Below, piece by piece: positions 35,580 through 45,522 of a stretch of DNA of 64,000 nucleotides. Position numbers and translations under genes: made by a program. The notes under the pieces are model-generated. The model had not been told where the DNA came from. It searched no databases and was given only the letters and a program-made list of their open reading frames with translations. Source of the DNA: Cryobacterium sp. GrIS_2_6 (GTDB taxonomy: Bacteria; Actinomycetota; Actinomycetes; Actinomycetales; Microbacteriaceae). The stretch covers positions 3,348,001-3,412,000 of the forward strand of contig NZ_JAXCHP010000001.1 of assembly GCF_035984545.1 (NCBI RefSeq), in the 5' to 3' direction. Position 1 is the first letter of the stretch. Each line of letters opens with the position of its first letter.

Positions 35580-37994
35580 ATGCATACTGCGATCCCGTCT
35601 CTCCCGTCCGTCTCTGCCACCCCCGGTTTCGTGCGGGTGCGGGGAGCCAGGGAGAACAACCTGAGGGATGTCGACGTCGACGTGCCCCGCGACGCGATCG
35701 TCGCCTTCACCGGCGTCTCCGGTTCCGGCAAGTCGTCGCTCGCCTTCGGCACGATCTTCGCCGAGGCCCAGCGCCGGTTCCTCGAATCGGTCGCCCCGTA
35801 CGCCCGCCGGTTGATCCAGCAGGGCCACACTCCGCAGGTGGACGAGATCACGGGCCTCCCTCCCGCGGTCGCCCTGCGGCAGCGACGTGGTACGCCGAGT
35901 TCGCGGTCGACGGTCGGCACCCTAACGACTCTGTCGAATTCCCTGCGCATGATGTACTCCCGTGCGGGCACATACCCGGCGGATGCGCCCAGGCTCGAAT
36001 CGGACTCCTTCTCCCCGAATACCGTGGCCGGGGCGTGCCCACGCTGCCACGGGCTCGGAATCGCGCACCTCCCGACACGCGCGAGCCTCGTGCCCGACGG
36101 GACCCTCAGCATCCGCGAGGGCGCCGTCGCGGCGTGGCCGGGCGCCTGGCAGGGCAAGAACCTCCGCGACATCCTGATCACCCTCGGCTACGACGTCGAC
36201 GTGCCGTGGAACGACCTCCCCGCTGAGAGCAGGGACTGGATCCTCTTCACGGAGGAGCAGCCCGTCGTGGAGATCACGCCGCAGCGCGACCGGGTCGCCA
36301 AGCCGTACCAGGGCCGGTTCTGGAGTGCGCGCAGCTACGTTCTGCACACCCTCGCCGACTCGCAGAGCCAGGGTCAGCGGGAGCGTGCGCTCCGGTTCGT
36401 GGAGTCCGGACCGTGCCCGCTCTGCGGCGGGAGCGGCCTCACCCCGGCCGCCCTCGCCGTGACGGTGGCTGGGCTCTCCATCTCCCAGCTGGCCGGGCTG
36501 CCGCTCACCACCCTCGCCGAGACCCTCCGCCCGCTCACGCAGGCCGGGTCCGCCGGGCGCGGCGAGGCATCCGGAGGGGTCGAAGCCACGATCAGCCGCG
36601 ACCTGCTCGCGCGCATCGAGGTGCTGGTCGATCTCGGCCTCGGCTACCTCAGCCTCTCGCGCTCCACCCCGACGCTCTCGCCCGGTGAGATGCAGCGCCT
36701 CCGAATCGCGACCCAGTTGAGGTCGGGTCTCTTCGGCGTGGTCTACGTGCTCGACGAGCCCTCCGCGGGTCTGCACCCCGCCGACGCCGAACCCCTCCTC
36801 GTCGTGCTCGAGCAGCTCAAGTCCTCCGGCAACTCCGTCTTCGTCGTCGAACACAACATGGACGTCGTGCGCGCCGCCGACTGGGTCATCGACGTCGGTC
36901 CGCACGCAGGAACCGGCGGCGGCGAGGTGCTCTACAGCGGTCCGGTCGGCGGGCTCGCCGGGGTCCCGGAGTCGGTGACCCGGCGATTCCTGTTCCCCGC
37001 TTCCGACACGACGGATGCCGCGGTCCCTGTGCCGGCGCGGAGGGAACCACACGCCTGGCTCGGCCTGCGCGGGGTCAACGTGCACAACCTTCAGGATCTC
37101 GACGCCGAGTTCCCGCTCGGGCTCCTCTCCGCGGTCACTGGCGTCTCCGGATCGGGAAAATCATCTCTGATCAGCCAAATCGTTGCCGATGGCCCCGTTG
37201 ACCGCCTTGTCACCGTCGACCAGAAGCCGATCGGCCGCACCCCCCGCTCGAACCTCGCCACCTACACCGGCCTGTTCGACGCGGTCCGCGCGGCCTTCGC
37301 GGCCACCCCCGCTGCCCGCAGCCGCGGCTTCGGGGCCGGGCGCTTCTCCTTCAACGTCACCGGCGGCCGCTGCGAGACCTGCCTCGGTGAGGGCTCCGTC
37401 ACCGTTGAACTCCTCTTCCTCCCCGGCAGCTACGCCCTGTGCCCGGCGTGCCACGGATCCCGCTACAACCCGGAGACCCTCGAGGTCGACTACCGCGGCA
37501 AGACCATCGCCGACGTCCTCGGCCTCAGCGTCGACGCCGCCGCCGGGTTCCTCGCGGACGTGCCTGCCGCCGCCCGCAGCCTGGAGACCCTCCGCGAGGT
37601 CGGCCTCGGCTACCTCCGCCTCGGCCAGCCCGCTACGGAGCTCTCCGGTGGCGAGGCCCAGCGCATCAAGCTCGCCTCCGAGCTCCAGCGCGCCCGCCGC
37701 GGCCATACCCTGTACCTGCTCGACGAACCGACAACGGGCCTGCACCCGGCGGATGTCCAGCTCCTGCTCGCCCAGCTGAACCGGCTGGTCGACGCGGGCA
37801 ACACCGTCGTCGTGGTCGAACACAATCTCGATGTCATCGCGGCGGCCGACTGGGTGATCGATCTTGGCCCGTCCGGAGGCTCGGCTGGCGGGCGCATCCT
37901 TGTGGCCGGTCCGCCGGAGGTCGTCGCCGCCCATACGGGTAGCAAGACGGCGCCGTATCTCGCACGCCGCCTCAGCCAGGGAGTGGTGCAGTAA
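35580..37994 (+). CDS. UvrA-like ABC protein (short form)
   Basis: An 804-residue relative of excinuclease subunit A, shorter than canonical UvrA (about 950). It has two ATPase halves: Walker A GVSGSGKSSLAFGT and GVSGSGKSSLISQ, signature motifs LSPGEMQRLRIATQL and LSGGEAQRIKLASEL, Walker B VLDEPSAGLHP and LLDEPTTGLHP. Zinc-finger Cys pairs CPRCHG, CPLCGG, CETCLG and CPACHG are kept. The missing length falls in the first half where UvrA binds UvrB. Such short UvrA proteins are linked to drug tolerance in actinomycetes. GTG 35562 is an alternative start. Confidence 0.88.
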   Translation: MHTAIPSLPSVSATPGFVRVRGARENNLRDVDVDVPRDAIVAFTGVSGSGKSSLAFGTIFAEAQRRFLESVAPYARRLIQQGHTPQVDEITGLPPAVALRQRRGTPSSRSTVGTLTTLSNSLRMMYSRAGTYPADAPRLESDSFSPNTVAGACPRCHGLGIAHLPTRASLVPDGTLSIREGAVAAWPGAWQGKNLRDILITLGYDVDVPWNDLPAESRDWILFTEEQPVVEITPQRDRVAKPYQGRFWSARSYVLHTLADSQSQGQRERALRFVESGPCPLCGGSGLTPAALAVTVAGLSISQLAGLPLTTLAETLRPLTQAGSAGRGEASGGVEATISRDLLARIEVLVDLGLGYLSLSRSTPTLSPGEMQRLRIATQLRSGLFGVVYVLDEPSAGLHPADAEPLLVVLEQLKSSGNSVFVVEHNMDVVRAADWVIDVGPHAGTGGGEVLYSGPVGGLAGVPESVTRRFLFPASDTTDAAVPVPARREPHAWLGLRGVNVHNLQDLDAEFPLGLLSAVTGVSGSGKSSLISQIVADGPVDRLVTVDQKPIGRTPRSNLATYTGLFDAVRAAFAATPAARSRGFGAGRFSFNVTGGRCETCLGEGSVTVELLFLPGSYALCPACHGSRYNPETLEVDYRGKTIADVLGLSVDAAAGFLADVPAAARSLETLREVGLGYLRLGQPATELSGGEAQRIKLASELQRARRGHTLYLLDEPTTGLHPADVQLLLAQLNRLVDAGNTVVVVEHNLDVIAAADWVIDLGPSGGSAGGRILVAGPPEVVAAHTGSKTAPYLARRLSQGVVQ

Positions 37995-38017
37995 CTTCAA
38001 GGCATGGGAATGCTGAG

Positions 38018-39043
38018 ATGAGTGGTGAGCTGGTTCTGGTGACCGGAGGGTCCGGCTTCGTGGGTGCGCACTGCATCGTGCGGCTCCTCACCGCGGGCTA
38101 CCGGGTGCGCACGACGGTGCGCACCCTCACCCGGGAGCCGGAGGTACGCGCGATGGTCGCCGCGGGCGGGGCGGATGCCGGCAGCGCGCTCTCCTTCACC
38201 GTCGCCGACCTGCTCTCCGACGTCGGCTGGGCGGAAGCGGTGAACGGCTGCGCCTTCGTCCTGCACGTCGCCTCGCCGTTCCCCGTGCGCGAGCCGGCGG
38301 ACCAGGACGAGCTCATCGTCCCCGCCCGCGACGGCGCGTTGCGGGTGCTCCGGGCCGCGCGGGACGGCGGCGTGAAGCGGGTCGTGCTGACCTCTTCGTT
38401 CGCCGCCGTCGGGTATGGCGCCCAGCATCCGGACCGCCCGTTCACCGAGGACGACTGGACGGACCCGACCGCCTCTGTGAGCGCATACGTCAGGTCGAAG
38501 ACCATCGCCGAACGTGCCGCCTGGGACTTCGTCGACCGCGAGGGCGGCACCCTCGAGCTCACGGTTATCAACCCGGTCGGGATCTTCGGGCCCGTTCTCG
38601 GGACGGACCTCTCCAGTTCCGTCGAACTCCTCCGCGGGCTCCTGACGGGTGCGGTGCCCGCGGTGCCGCGGATCGAGACCAACATCATCGACGTGCGCGA
38701 TGTCGCCGACCTGCACGTGCGCGCCATGACGAGCCCGCTCGCGCCCGGCGAACGGTTCCTCGCCGTCGCCGGACCCCCGACGACCTTTCCCGAGATCGCA
38801 GCCCTGCTGAGGTCGAACCTCGGCGACGTCGCGCGTCGGGTGCCCCGCCGGGTGCTGCCGACCTGGCTCGTCCGGGTCCTCGCCCCGTTCAGCGCCCCGC
38901 TCCGGCAGGTCGCCCCGCAACTCGGCAGGACGCGGAACGCCTCGCACGAAAAGGCCAGGTGGATGCTCGGCTGGGAGCCACGGTCCAACGAGGAGGCCAT
39001 CCTCGCCACGGCGGAGAGCCTCGTGCGCCTCCGGCTCCTCTGA
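38018..39043 (+). CDS. NAD(P)-dependent epimerase/dehydratase, dihydroflavonol-reductase-like
   Basis: A 341-residue extended SDR protein with nucleotide-binding VLVTGGSGFVGAHCIVRLL, VLHVASPFPV, VVLTSSFAAVGYG, catalytic AYVRSKTIAE (Tyr-x-x-x-Lys) and NPVGIFGPVLG. These match dihydroflavonol 4-reductase/cinnamoyl-CoA-reductase-like bacterial proteins whose substrates are mostly unknown. It starts 23 nt after the UvrA-like gene and may be cotranscribed. Confidence 0.85.
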   Translation: MSGELVLVTGGSGFVGAHCIVRLLTAGYRVRTTVRTLTREPEVRAMVAAGGADAGSALSFTVADLLSDVGWAEAVNGCAFVLHVASPFPVREPADQDELIVPARDGALRVLRAARDGGVKRVVLTSSFAAVGYGAQHPDRPFTEDDWTDPTASVSAYVRSKTIAERAAWDFVDREGGTLELTVINPVGIFGPVLGTDLSSSVELLRGLLTGAVPAVPRIETNIIDVRDVADLHVRAMTSPLAPGERFLAVAGPPTTFPEIAALLRSNLGDVARRVPRRVLPTWLVRVLAPFSAPLRQVAPQLGRTRNASHEKARWMLGWEPRSNEEAILATAESLVRLRLL

Positions 39044-39066
39044 CCGGCGGCGCACGAGAGGCGGGA

Positions 39067-41586
39067 TCAGTCGACCTGGTCCATGAAGTCGGTCAGGTGC
39101 GCGATCGTCGGGATCGACGAGGTGATCACGGTGCCGTCGTCGCGACGTCCGCCCTCGATCGCAGCCGGCGACGGAGCCCCGGGAGTGCGGGCGCCCTGGT
39201 GTTCGAGCGGGACGATGACGGGCTGGCCGAGACGCACCGTGAAAGCGGGCGCCCCGCGCACGGCGAGCTTCGCCTCGACTCCGGCTTCGACGGTCACCTC
39301 GACCTCGGCCTGCCTGAGGTCGATTCGGAGCCGCGTGCCCTTGAGCGTGATCCGGAAGGTGAGCCCCTCCCAGCCTTCCGGCAGCCGCGGGTCGAGGGTG
39401 ACCCGGCCGTTGTGATCGCGCATGCCGCCGAATCCGTAGACGAGGGCGCTCCAGACTCCGCCGGCGGATGCGACGTGAACGCCGTCCGCCGCGTTGTGGT
39501 GCAAGTCCGCGAGGTCGACGAACAGGCCGGAGGTGAAATACCGGAGCGCGAGCTCGTGGTACCCGACTTCGGCCGCGATGATCGACTGGACCACGTCGGA
39601 CAGGGTCGAGTCGCCGGTCGTGAGCGGGTCGTAGTAGTCGAAGTCGGCCAGCTTCTCCTCCGGCGTGAACTGGTCCCCCTGCAGGAGCAGCGCGAGGACG
39701 ACATCCGCTTGCTTGAGGACCTGGAAGCGGTAGATCACGAGCGGGTGGTAGTGCAGCAGCAACGGCCGGTTCTGCGGAGGCGTCTGCGACAGGTCCCAGC
39801 GTTCCTTCTCGAGGAACTGAGCGTCCTGAGGGTGGATGGCGAGGCCCTTGTCGAAGGGAATGTGCATCGCCTCGGCGGCGAATGCCCACTCGGCGACCTC
39901 GGTGTCCTGGAGGTTCAACCGGGCGACCATGGCGTCGTAGGCGTCGCGGTCGATGTACCGCAGCCGGCGGACCGCGGTCACGGCGTTCCGCAGGTTCGAG
40001 CGCGCCATGATGTTCGTGTACAGGTTGTCGTTGACGACGGTCGTGTACTCGTCCGGCCCGGTGACACCGTGGATGTGGAACACGTCGTTGCCGTGACCGT
40101 TGCCTCGCCAGAAGCCGAGGTCCGCCCACATTCGGCTCGTCTCGACGAGGATGTCGATGGCCTCGCGGGCGAGGAAGTCCTCGTCGCCGGTTGCGGCGAC
40201 GTACTGGCTGAGCGCATAGGCGATGTCGGCGTCGATGTGGTATTGGGCAGTGCCCGCCGCGTAATAGGCGGAGGACTCGAGCCCGTTGATCGTGCGCCAC
40301 GGGAACAGGGCGCCGAGCTGGTTGAGCTCCGTCGCGCGGTCTCTGGCCTGGTCGAGCATCCCGTGCCGGAAGCGGAGCGCGTTGCGGGCCGCGTTCGGCG
40401 AGGTGTAGGTCAGGAACGGCAGGACGTAGACCTCCGTGTCCCAGAAATAGTGGCCGCCATAGCCGGAGCCGGACACGCCCTTCGCGGAGACGCCCTGGCC
40501 GTCGGCGCGCATCGAAGCCTGGGCGAGCTGGAACAGGTTCCAGCGCACGGCCTGCTGCAGCACGGGCTGCCCGGGAAGCTGCACGTCGGTGCGCGCCCAG
40601 AAATCGGTGAGCCATTCCTGTTGGCGGGCGATGAACGATTCGATGCCCTCGTCCCGCGCGCGGTCCAGAGTGCGTTCGCACCGGTCGGCGAGCTCGTGAG
40701 TGGGCACGCCCGCGGAGGTGTGGTAGCTGAGCGTCTTCGTGATGTGGATTGAATTGCCCTGCTTGGCCTTGATCGTGTACACGTGCTTGGCGAGGTCGTC
40801 GCCGATCGCGGAGGACTCGACGAACTCGTTGGCGGTCTCGATCTGGTGGTCGGCGGCGCAGGCGATCGTCATCGCGGAATTCGTGCAGCGGAAGCCGAGG
40901 ATGTACCGGCCGCCGGAGGCGCGCTTGAAGCGTGGCTGCAGCACCCGGTCGGTGAAGGACTCCGCCTTGCGCGGGTCCCAGTCTGTCGTCATCGAGGCCT
41001 TGGGCCGGTCGTATTCGCTGATGCCGTCCTGGCGGTTCAGGATCTGGCTCGAGATCACGACGGACGCATCCGCGTCGAGCATGGTGACCTCGTAGTCGAT
41101 GATCGCGAGGTGCCGGTCGGTGAACGACACCATCCGGCGCGACCGGATCAGAACCCGCTTGCCCGAGGGCGTGCGCCAGACGAGTGAGCGAGAGAGGACG
41201 CCGGTGGTGAAGTCGAGCCGGCGCTCGTAACTGAGCAACTCGGCGAGGGTCAGCACGAGGGGTTCGTCGTCGACGTAGACGCGGATCATCTTGGCGTCGG
41301 GAGCGTTGACGATCGTCTGGCCGACGCGGGCGAAACCGAATGCCTCTTCCGCGTGCCTGATCGGCCAGGTCTCGTGGAAACCGTTGATGTAGGTGCCCTG
41401 GACGTGGCCGTCCCTGCCCTCGTCGACGTTGCCGCGCAGGCCGAGGTAGCCGTTGCCGACCGCGAAGAGGGTCTCGGTGCGACCGATGTCGGCTCCGGTG
41501 AACGCCGTCTCGACGAGGGCCCATTCGTCGACCGGGAAACGATTGCGGTCGAGAGGGTCCAGGATGACCTCTTCGGTCAGGTTCAT
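39067..41586 (-). CDS. Glycoside hydrolase family 65 disaccharide phosphorylase
   Basis: An 839-residue GH65 protein: N-terminal beta-sandwich, helical linker, an (alpha/alpha)6 barrel with GGHYFWDTEVYVLPFLTY, and the catalytic acid in VTGPDEYTTVVND (about residue 510), then IHPQDAQFLEKERWDL. The family phosphorolyses maltose, trehalose, kojibiose or nigerose to glucose and beta-glucose 1-phosphate. The start overlaps the stop of the beta-phosphoglucomutase gene as ATGA, and that enzyme consumes exactly this product. Which disaccharide is used cannot be told by eye. Confidence 0.9.
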   Translation of the reverse strand: MNLTEEVILDPLDRNRFPVDEWALVETAFTGADIGRTETLFAVGNGYLGLRGNVDEGRDGHVQGTYINGFHETWPIRHAEEAFGFARVGQTIVNAPDAKMIRVYVDDEPLVLTLAELLSYERRLDFTTGVLSRSLVWRTPSGKRVLIRSRRMVSFTDRHLAIIDYEVTMLDADASVVISSQILNRQDGISEYDRPKASMTTDWDPRKAESFTDRVLQPRFKRASGGRYILGFRCTNSAMTIACAADHQIETANEFVESSAIGDDLAKHVYTIKAKQGNSIHITKTLSYHTSAGVPTHELADRCERTLDRARDEGIESFIARQQEWLTDFWARTDVQLPGQPVLQQAVRWNLFQLAQASMRADGQGVSAKGVSGSGYGGHYFWDTEVYVLPFLTYTSPNAARNALRFRHGMLDQARDRATELNQLGALFPWRTINGLESSAYYAAGTAQYHIDADIAYALSQYVAATGDEDFLAREAIDILVETSRMWADLGFWRGNGHGNDVFHIHGVTGPDEYTTVVNDNLYTNIMARSNLRNAVTAVRRLRYIDRDAYDAMVARLNLQDTEVAEWAFAAEAMHIPFDKGLAIHPQDAQFLEKERWDLSQTPPQNRPLLLHYHPLVIYRFQVLKQADVVLALLLQGDQFTPEEKLADFDYYDPLTTGDSTLSDVVQSIIAAEVGYHELALRYFTSGLFVDLADLHHNAADGVHVASAGGVWSALVYGFGGMRDHNGRVTLDPRLPEGWEGLTFRITLKGTRLRIDLRQAEVEVTVEAGVEAKLAVRGAPAFTVRLGQPVIVPLEHQGARTPGAPSPAAIEGGRRDDGTVITSSIPTIAHLTDFMDQVD

Positions 41587-42392
41587 GCGGTGGCCTCCTG
41601 CGTTGCGGTTTCGGGTGACGTGCTGGGCTCGGACGGGCGGGGCACCAGTTCATCGAGGTCTGAGACGACAATATCGGCTCCGGCGTCCAGAAGAGTCTGC
41701 GGGCCGACGCCGCGGTCGACGCCGAGGACCAGCCCGAAATCACCGGCGCGGCCGGCCTGCACTCCCGACTCGGCGTCTTCGACCACGACGCACTCTGCTG
41801 GAGTGAGACCGAGCAGCTCGGCGCCGAGTTCATAGGTGTCCGGCGCGGGCTTCCCGGCGAGCTGGCGCTCGGCGGCGAGGTTGCCGTCGACGACGATACC
41901 GAAGCGATCACGGATGCCCGCTGCCCCGAGGGTGAGTTCGCCGTTGCGGGAACTCGTGACGACGGCGACCTTCAGCCCGGCGTTGACCACGTAGTCGAGG
42001 AAGTCGAGGGAACCCTGGTAGGGCGTCACGCCGTCTTCCGCGAGGGTCTCGTTGAAGGCCGCGTTCTTGCGGTTGCCGAGGCCGCACACGGTGTCCTGCG
42101 TCGGGGCATCCGTGGGGTCGCCGTCTGGCAGCGTGATCCCGCGCGAGGCGAGGAGGCTGCGCACGCCGTCGTAGCGGGGCTTGCCGTCGATATACCTGAA
42201 GTAGTCGGCATCACTATAGGAGGGACTCACCCCCTGGTCTTCGAGGAAGGGGGTGAAGAGCCGGGACCACGCGACCATGTGCACGTCGGCGGTGGGAGTC
42301 AGCACGCCGTCGAGGTCGAAGAGCACGCCACGCAAACCGAGGATGCGGTCGCGGGCCTGGGCTGGCGAAAGGGGAAATGTCGGAGAAGTCAT
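41583..42392 (-). CDS. Beta-phosphoglucomutase (HAD superfamily)
   Basis: A 269-residue HAD hydrolase-fold protein with the nucleophile motif LFDLDGVLTPTADVH, VVTSSRNGELTL (motif II Ser/Thr), GKPAPDTY (Lys motif III) and CVVVEDAESGVQAG (motif IV). The two-Asp DLDGV start and coupling to GH65 identify beta-phosphoglucomutase, which converts beta-glucose 1-phosphate to glucose 6-phosphate. The family is usually about 220 residues for the single enzyme; the extra length is a short C-terminal Ser/Thr/Glu-rich tail and an insertion in the cap. ATG 42392 is chosen by homology. Confidence 0.85.
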   Translation of the reverse strand: MTSPTFPLSPAQARDRILGLRGVLFDLDGVLTPTADVHMVAWSRLFTPFLEDQGVSPSYSDADYFRYIDGKPRYDGVRSLLASRGITLPDGDPTDAPTQDTVCGLGNRKNAAFNETLAEDGVTPYQGSLDFLDYVVNAGLKVAVVTSSRNGELTLGAAGIRDRFGIVVDGNLAAERQLAGKPAPDTYELGAELLGLTPAECVVVEDAESGVQAGRAGDFGLVLGVDRGVGPQTLLDAGADIVVSDLDELVPRPSEPSTSPETATQEATA

Positions 42393-42591
42393 AGACGGGA
42401 GCTCTTCTCGATAGATGCCTGAAAATGGAGGCGCCGGGGAATGGTGGGGGATGTATTCGCCCGGGTGCCGACATCTCGGCGGCGGTGACGAGGATCGCGA
42501 GCGACGCGTGTCCACCGGGTCCGGGGTGGGCCTGCGCCTGAGTACAAAACAAGCCTATGCCCTGTGCATTCGGCGAGTACACTTTCTCTAA

Positions 42592-42605
42592 GTGAAACGA
42601 TTCAA
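42592..42605. promoter_or_regulatory. LacI-type operator 1, upstream of fucO
   Basis: GTGAAACGATTCAA, a dyad with central CG, 31 nt before the fucO ATG. One of five related sites in this block (others at 47453, 47599, 50434, 55364). Confidence 0.75.
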
Positions 42606-42635
42606 CGTTGAACGCGCACAGAGAGAAGTCAGACA

Positions 42636-43787
42636 ATGATCACTCGCATGATCTGGAACCAAACGGCACACTTCGGCGCAGGGGCCATTAGCGTCATCCC
42701 CGGTGAAATAGCCTCCCGCGGCTTCACCAGGGCCTTTGTGGTCTCGGACGAAGTGCTCGTCACGACCGGCGTCACCGGCAAGGTCACGTCACTCCTCGAC
42801 GATGCCGGAATCCCGTATGAGGTTTATTCGGATGTCACCCCGAACCCGCCGATCGAAGCGGTCAAGCGCGGCGTCGCGGCCTTCGCGGCTTCGGGCGCAG
42901 ACGTATTGATCGGCATCGGCGGCGGCTCGCCGCAGGACACCTGTAAGGCCATCGGCATCATCACGAACAACCCCGAGTTCGCGGACGTGCGCTCGCTCGA
43001 GGGCGTCGCGGCCACGAAGCGGGCCTCCGTTCCGATCATCGCCGTTCCGACGACGGCGGGAACCGCATCAGAGACCACGATCAACTACGTGATCACTGAC
43101 GTCGAACGCTCCCGCAAGTTCGTCTGCGTCGACCCGCACGCGATCCCGGTCGTCGCCGTCGTCGACTCCGAAATGATGTCCTCCGCGCCACGTTCGCTCA
43201 AGGTCGCCACCGGACTGGACGCGCTCACCCACGCGATCGAGGGCTACACGACCAAGGGCGCCTGGGAACTCTCCGACCTCTTCCACCTCAAGGCGATCAC
43301 GATGATCGCCGAGTCGCTCGCCGCCGCCGCCGACGGCGATCCGGTTGCCGCGGACCGGATGGCCCTCGCCCAGTACATCGCGGGCATGGGCTACTCCAAC
43401 GTCGGCCTCGGCCTCGTGCACGGGATGGCCCACCCGCTCGGCGCCTTCTACAACGCCCCGCATGGCGTGGCCAACGGCATCCTGCTCGCCCCCGTGATGG
43501 CGTTCAACGCCGACGCGACCGGCGACCGCTTCCGCGACATCGCGGTGGCCTTCAAGGTCGCCGGTGCCGCAGACCTGTCGGTGGAGGATGCCCGCACCGC
43601 GGCAGTCACGGCCGTCACGGCGTTCGCCCGCGACCTCGGCAACCCGACGGCACTGCGCGAAATCGGTGCGAAGGAGGAAGACCTCCCGGCACTCGCCCAG
43701 GCCGCCTTCGACGATGTCTGCACAGGCGGCAACCCGCGCGACGTGACCGTCGAGCAGATCCTCGCGCTGTACACCTCGATCTACTGA
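42636..43787 (+). CDS. fucO: Lactaldehyde reductase (iron-dependent alcohol dehydrogenase)
   Basis: A 383-residue group III alcohol dehydrogenase. NAD-binding GIGGGSPQDTCKAIG, the T-rich motif VPTTAGTASETT, and metal ligands Asp in TGLDALTHAIEGY (near residue 194) and His residues in LVHGMAHPLGAFYNAPHG. The closest functional group is FucO/lactaldehyde reductase, which reduces L-lactaldehyde from rhamnose or fucose cleavage to 1,2-propanediol. It lies next to rhamnose genes and behind the shared LacI-type operator, supporting that role. Confidence 0.88.
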   Translation: MITRMIWNQTAHFGAGAISVIPGEIASRGFTRAFVVSDEVLVTTGVTGKVTSLLDDAGIPYEVYSDVTPNPPIEAVKRGVAAFAASGADVLIGIGGGSPQDTCKAIGIITNNPEFADVRSLEGVAATKRASVPIIAVPTTAGTASETTINYVITDVERSRKFVCVDPHAIPVVAVVDSEMMSSAPRSLKVATGLDALTHAIEGYTTKGAWELSDLFHLKAITMIAESLAAAADGDPVAADRMALAQYIAGMGYSNVGLGLVHGMAHPLGAFYNAPHGVANGILLAPVMAFNADATGDRFRDIAVAFKVAGAADLSVEDARTAAVTAVTAFARDLGNPTALREIGAKEEDLPALAQAAFDDVCTGGNPRDVTVEQILALYTSIY

Positions 43788-43797
43788 TCCCAGAGTC

Positions 43798-43849
43798 ACC
43801 TTTCCGGTCGAGAGTGACCCGTATGCCGGGCGCTCTCGACCGGAAAGGT
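43798..43849. repeat. Palindromic repeat element, copy 1
   Basis: ACCTTTCCGGTCGAGAG (43798-43814) is the exact complement of CTCTCGACCGGAAAGGT (43833-43849). A related palindrome with the same core TTCCGGTCGAGAGT lies at 59195-59238, so this is a dispersed element and not only a local hairpin. Confidence 0.75.
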
Positions 43850-43875
43850 AGACCTCGGGTTGGTGGATTGAGAAC

Positions 43876-43909
43876 AGGAGCGGCCGGCGCGTGTGCGCCG
43901 GCCGCTCCT
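43876..43909. terminator. Strong terminator between fucO and rhaB
   Basis: AGGAGCGGCCGGCGC pairs perfectly with GCGCCGGCCGCTCCT across GTGT, followed by TTTCTGTTT. It ends fucO and may also serve the converging rhaDIB operon. Confidence 0.85.
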
Positions 43910-43928
43910 TTCTGTTTCCCCGTGCCGG

Positions 43929-45389
43929 CTATCGGCTGACGAGAGTCCGGACCGGCGTATACCGCTCGGGTACGAAGCTGCGGGCGACGAGCGCGCGCAG
44001 CCCCTCGAGCGAACCGGTGACGAGGCCCTGGGCCCGCGCCTGCACGAGCACATTGCCGATCGCGGTGGCCTCGACGGGGCCGGCGAGCACGGGCAGCCCG
44101 ATCCGGTCTGCCGTGAGCTGGCAGAGCAGGCGGTTCTGCGAGCCGCCGCCGACGATGTGCACGACGCTGACGTTCGCGCCCGAGAGCAGGCTCGCCTGCT
44201 CGACGCCGCGGGCGAAGGCATCCGCGAGGCTCTCGAGGATGCTGCGCACCAGTTCGGCGTTCGAGCGCGGAACGCGCAGGTCGTGCTCGAGGCAGTAGTC
44301 GCGGATGCGGCCCGGCATGTCCCCGGGGGCGAGGAAGCGCTGGTCGTCGGCGTCGAACACGGCGACGGGCCCGGTGACCTCGCCGGCCGCACACAGCAGG
44401 TCGGCGAGAACGATCGTCTCGCCGGCGTGCTCCCAGGTGCGGATCGACTCGCTGAGCAGCCAGAGGCCCATCACGTTGTGCAGGTAGCGCACCCGGCCGT
44501 CGACGCCGCCCTCGTTAGTGAAGTTGGCCGCGTGGCCGGCCGCGCTGAGCACGGGGGCTTCGAGCTCGACGCCGACGAGCCCCCAGGTGCCGCACGAGAT
44601 GTAGGCGAAGTCGTCGCTGAGGGCAGGCACCGCGACGACGGCGGATGCCGTGTCGTGCGAGCCGATGGCCGTCACGTCGATCGGGGCGCGGGCCCCGATC
44701 TCGCCGGCGACGTCAGGGAGCAGGGAACCGATCCGGGTCCCTGCATCGACGAGGCGCGGGAAGATCCGGCGGTCGAAGCCGAGCCGGTCGATGAGCGGTT
44801 CGTCCCACTCGCGGCTGCCGACGCCGAGGAGGCCAGTCGTCGATGCGTTGGTGCGTTCGGCGACAGCAACGCCGGTGAGCCAGTAGTTGAGAAGGTCGGG
44901 CACGAGCAGCACCTGGTCGGCCTGGTCGAGCGAGCCGGCGGTCAGGTCTGCGGTGAGCTGGTAGAGCGTATTGAACGGCAGGAACTGGAGTCCGTTGGCC
45001 GCATAGAGTTCGGCGGGGGCGGCGACCCGGTGGACGAGATCGACAGCGGGCTGGGTGCGCGCGTCGCGATAGTGGTACGGGAGTTGCAGCATCCGCCCCT
45101 GCCGCAGCAGCGCGTAGTCGACGGCCCAGGAGTCGACGCCGATGCTCACGAGGGAGGGCTCTTCCGCGGCGGCGGTCGTCAGGCCGGCGAGCACGTTGCG
45201 GTAGAGCTCGACGATGTTCCAGTGCAGCGACGGATGCCCGTCCTCATTGAGGCGGATCGGCCCGTTCGCGAAGCGGGCCACCGGGCGGAGGCGCAGCTCG
45301 TTCGGCCCGACGTGGCCGAGCATGACCCGGCCGCTCGTGGCGCCGAGGTCGACGGCCGCGACGACTGCGGCATCCGTGGTGGTGGTCAT
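43929..45389 (-). CDS. rhaB: Rhamnulokinase, copy A
   Basis: A 486-residue FGGY-type kinase with VAAVDLGATSGRVMLGHVGP (phosphate 1), VDSWAVDYALL with the catalytic Asp, NASTTGLLGVGSREWDEPLI, FAYISCGTWGLVGVEL, and VHIVGGGSQNRLLCQLTADR near the end. It phosphorylates L-rhamnulose at C1. It is the last gene of a minus-strand operon behind a class II aldolase and L-rhamnose isomerase. Copy B at 59264-60745 is clearly homologous but diverged along its length. Confidence 0.92.
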   Translation of the reverse strand: MTTTTDAAVVAAVDLGATSGRVMLGHVGPNELRLRPVARFANGPIRLNEDGHPSLHWNIVELYRNVLAGLTTAAAEEPSLVSIGVDSWAVDYALLRQGRMLQLPYHYRDARTQPAVDLVHRVAAPAELYAANGLQFLPFNTLYQLTADLTAGSLDQADQVLLVPDLLNYWLTGVAVAERTNASTTGLLGVGSREWDEPLIDRLGFDRRIFPRLVDAGTRIGSLLPDVAGEIGARAPIDVTAIGSHDTASAVVAVPALSDDFAYISCGTWGLVGVELEAPVLSAAGHAANFTNEGGVDGRVRYLHNVMGLWLLSESIRTWEHAGETIVLADLLCAAGEVTGPVAVFDADDQRFLAPGDMPGRIRDYCLEHDLRVPRSNAELVRSILESLADAFARGVEQASLLSGANVSVVHIVGGGSQNRLLCQLTADRIGLPVLAGPVEATAIGNVLVQARAQGLVTGSLEGLRALVARSFVPERYTPVRTLVSR

Positions 45390-45522
45390 CTTCGTACCCT
45401 CTGTTGTCGACGTGTGTATGGGTGGTGCAGCGAAAGTCGCCGTTGTCGCCGAGATCGCCGGGTGTAACGGGTGACCTGGGCGTGAACGGCGACTCTCGGC
45501 GGTGTTGCGCGGGCGGGCGGGG

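Noticed and set aside
37997..41911. Very long open frame on the minus strand (about 1,300 codons) across the SDR and GH65 genes
   Set aside because: It is Arg/Pro/His-rich, shows no domains, and lies out of frame with the well-supported GH65 and antisense to the SDR gene; high GC keeps such frames open.
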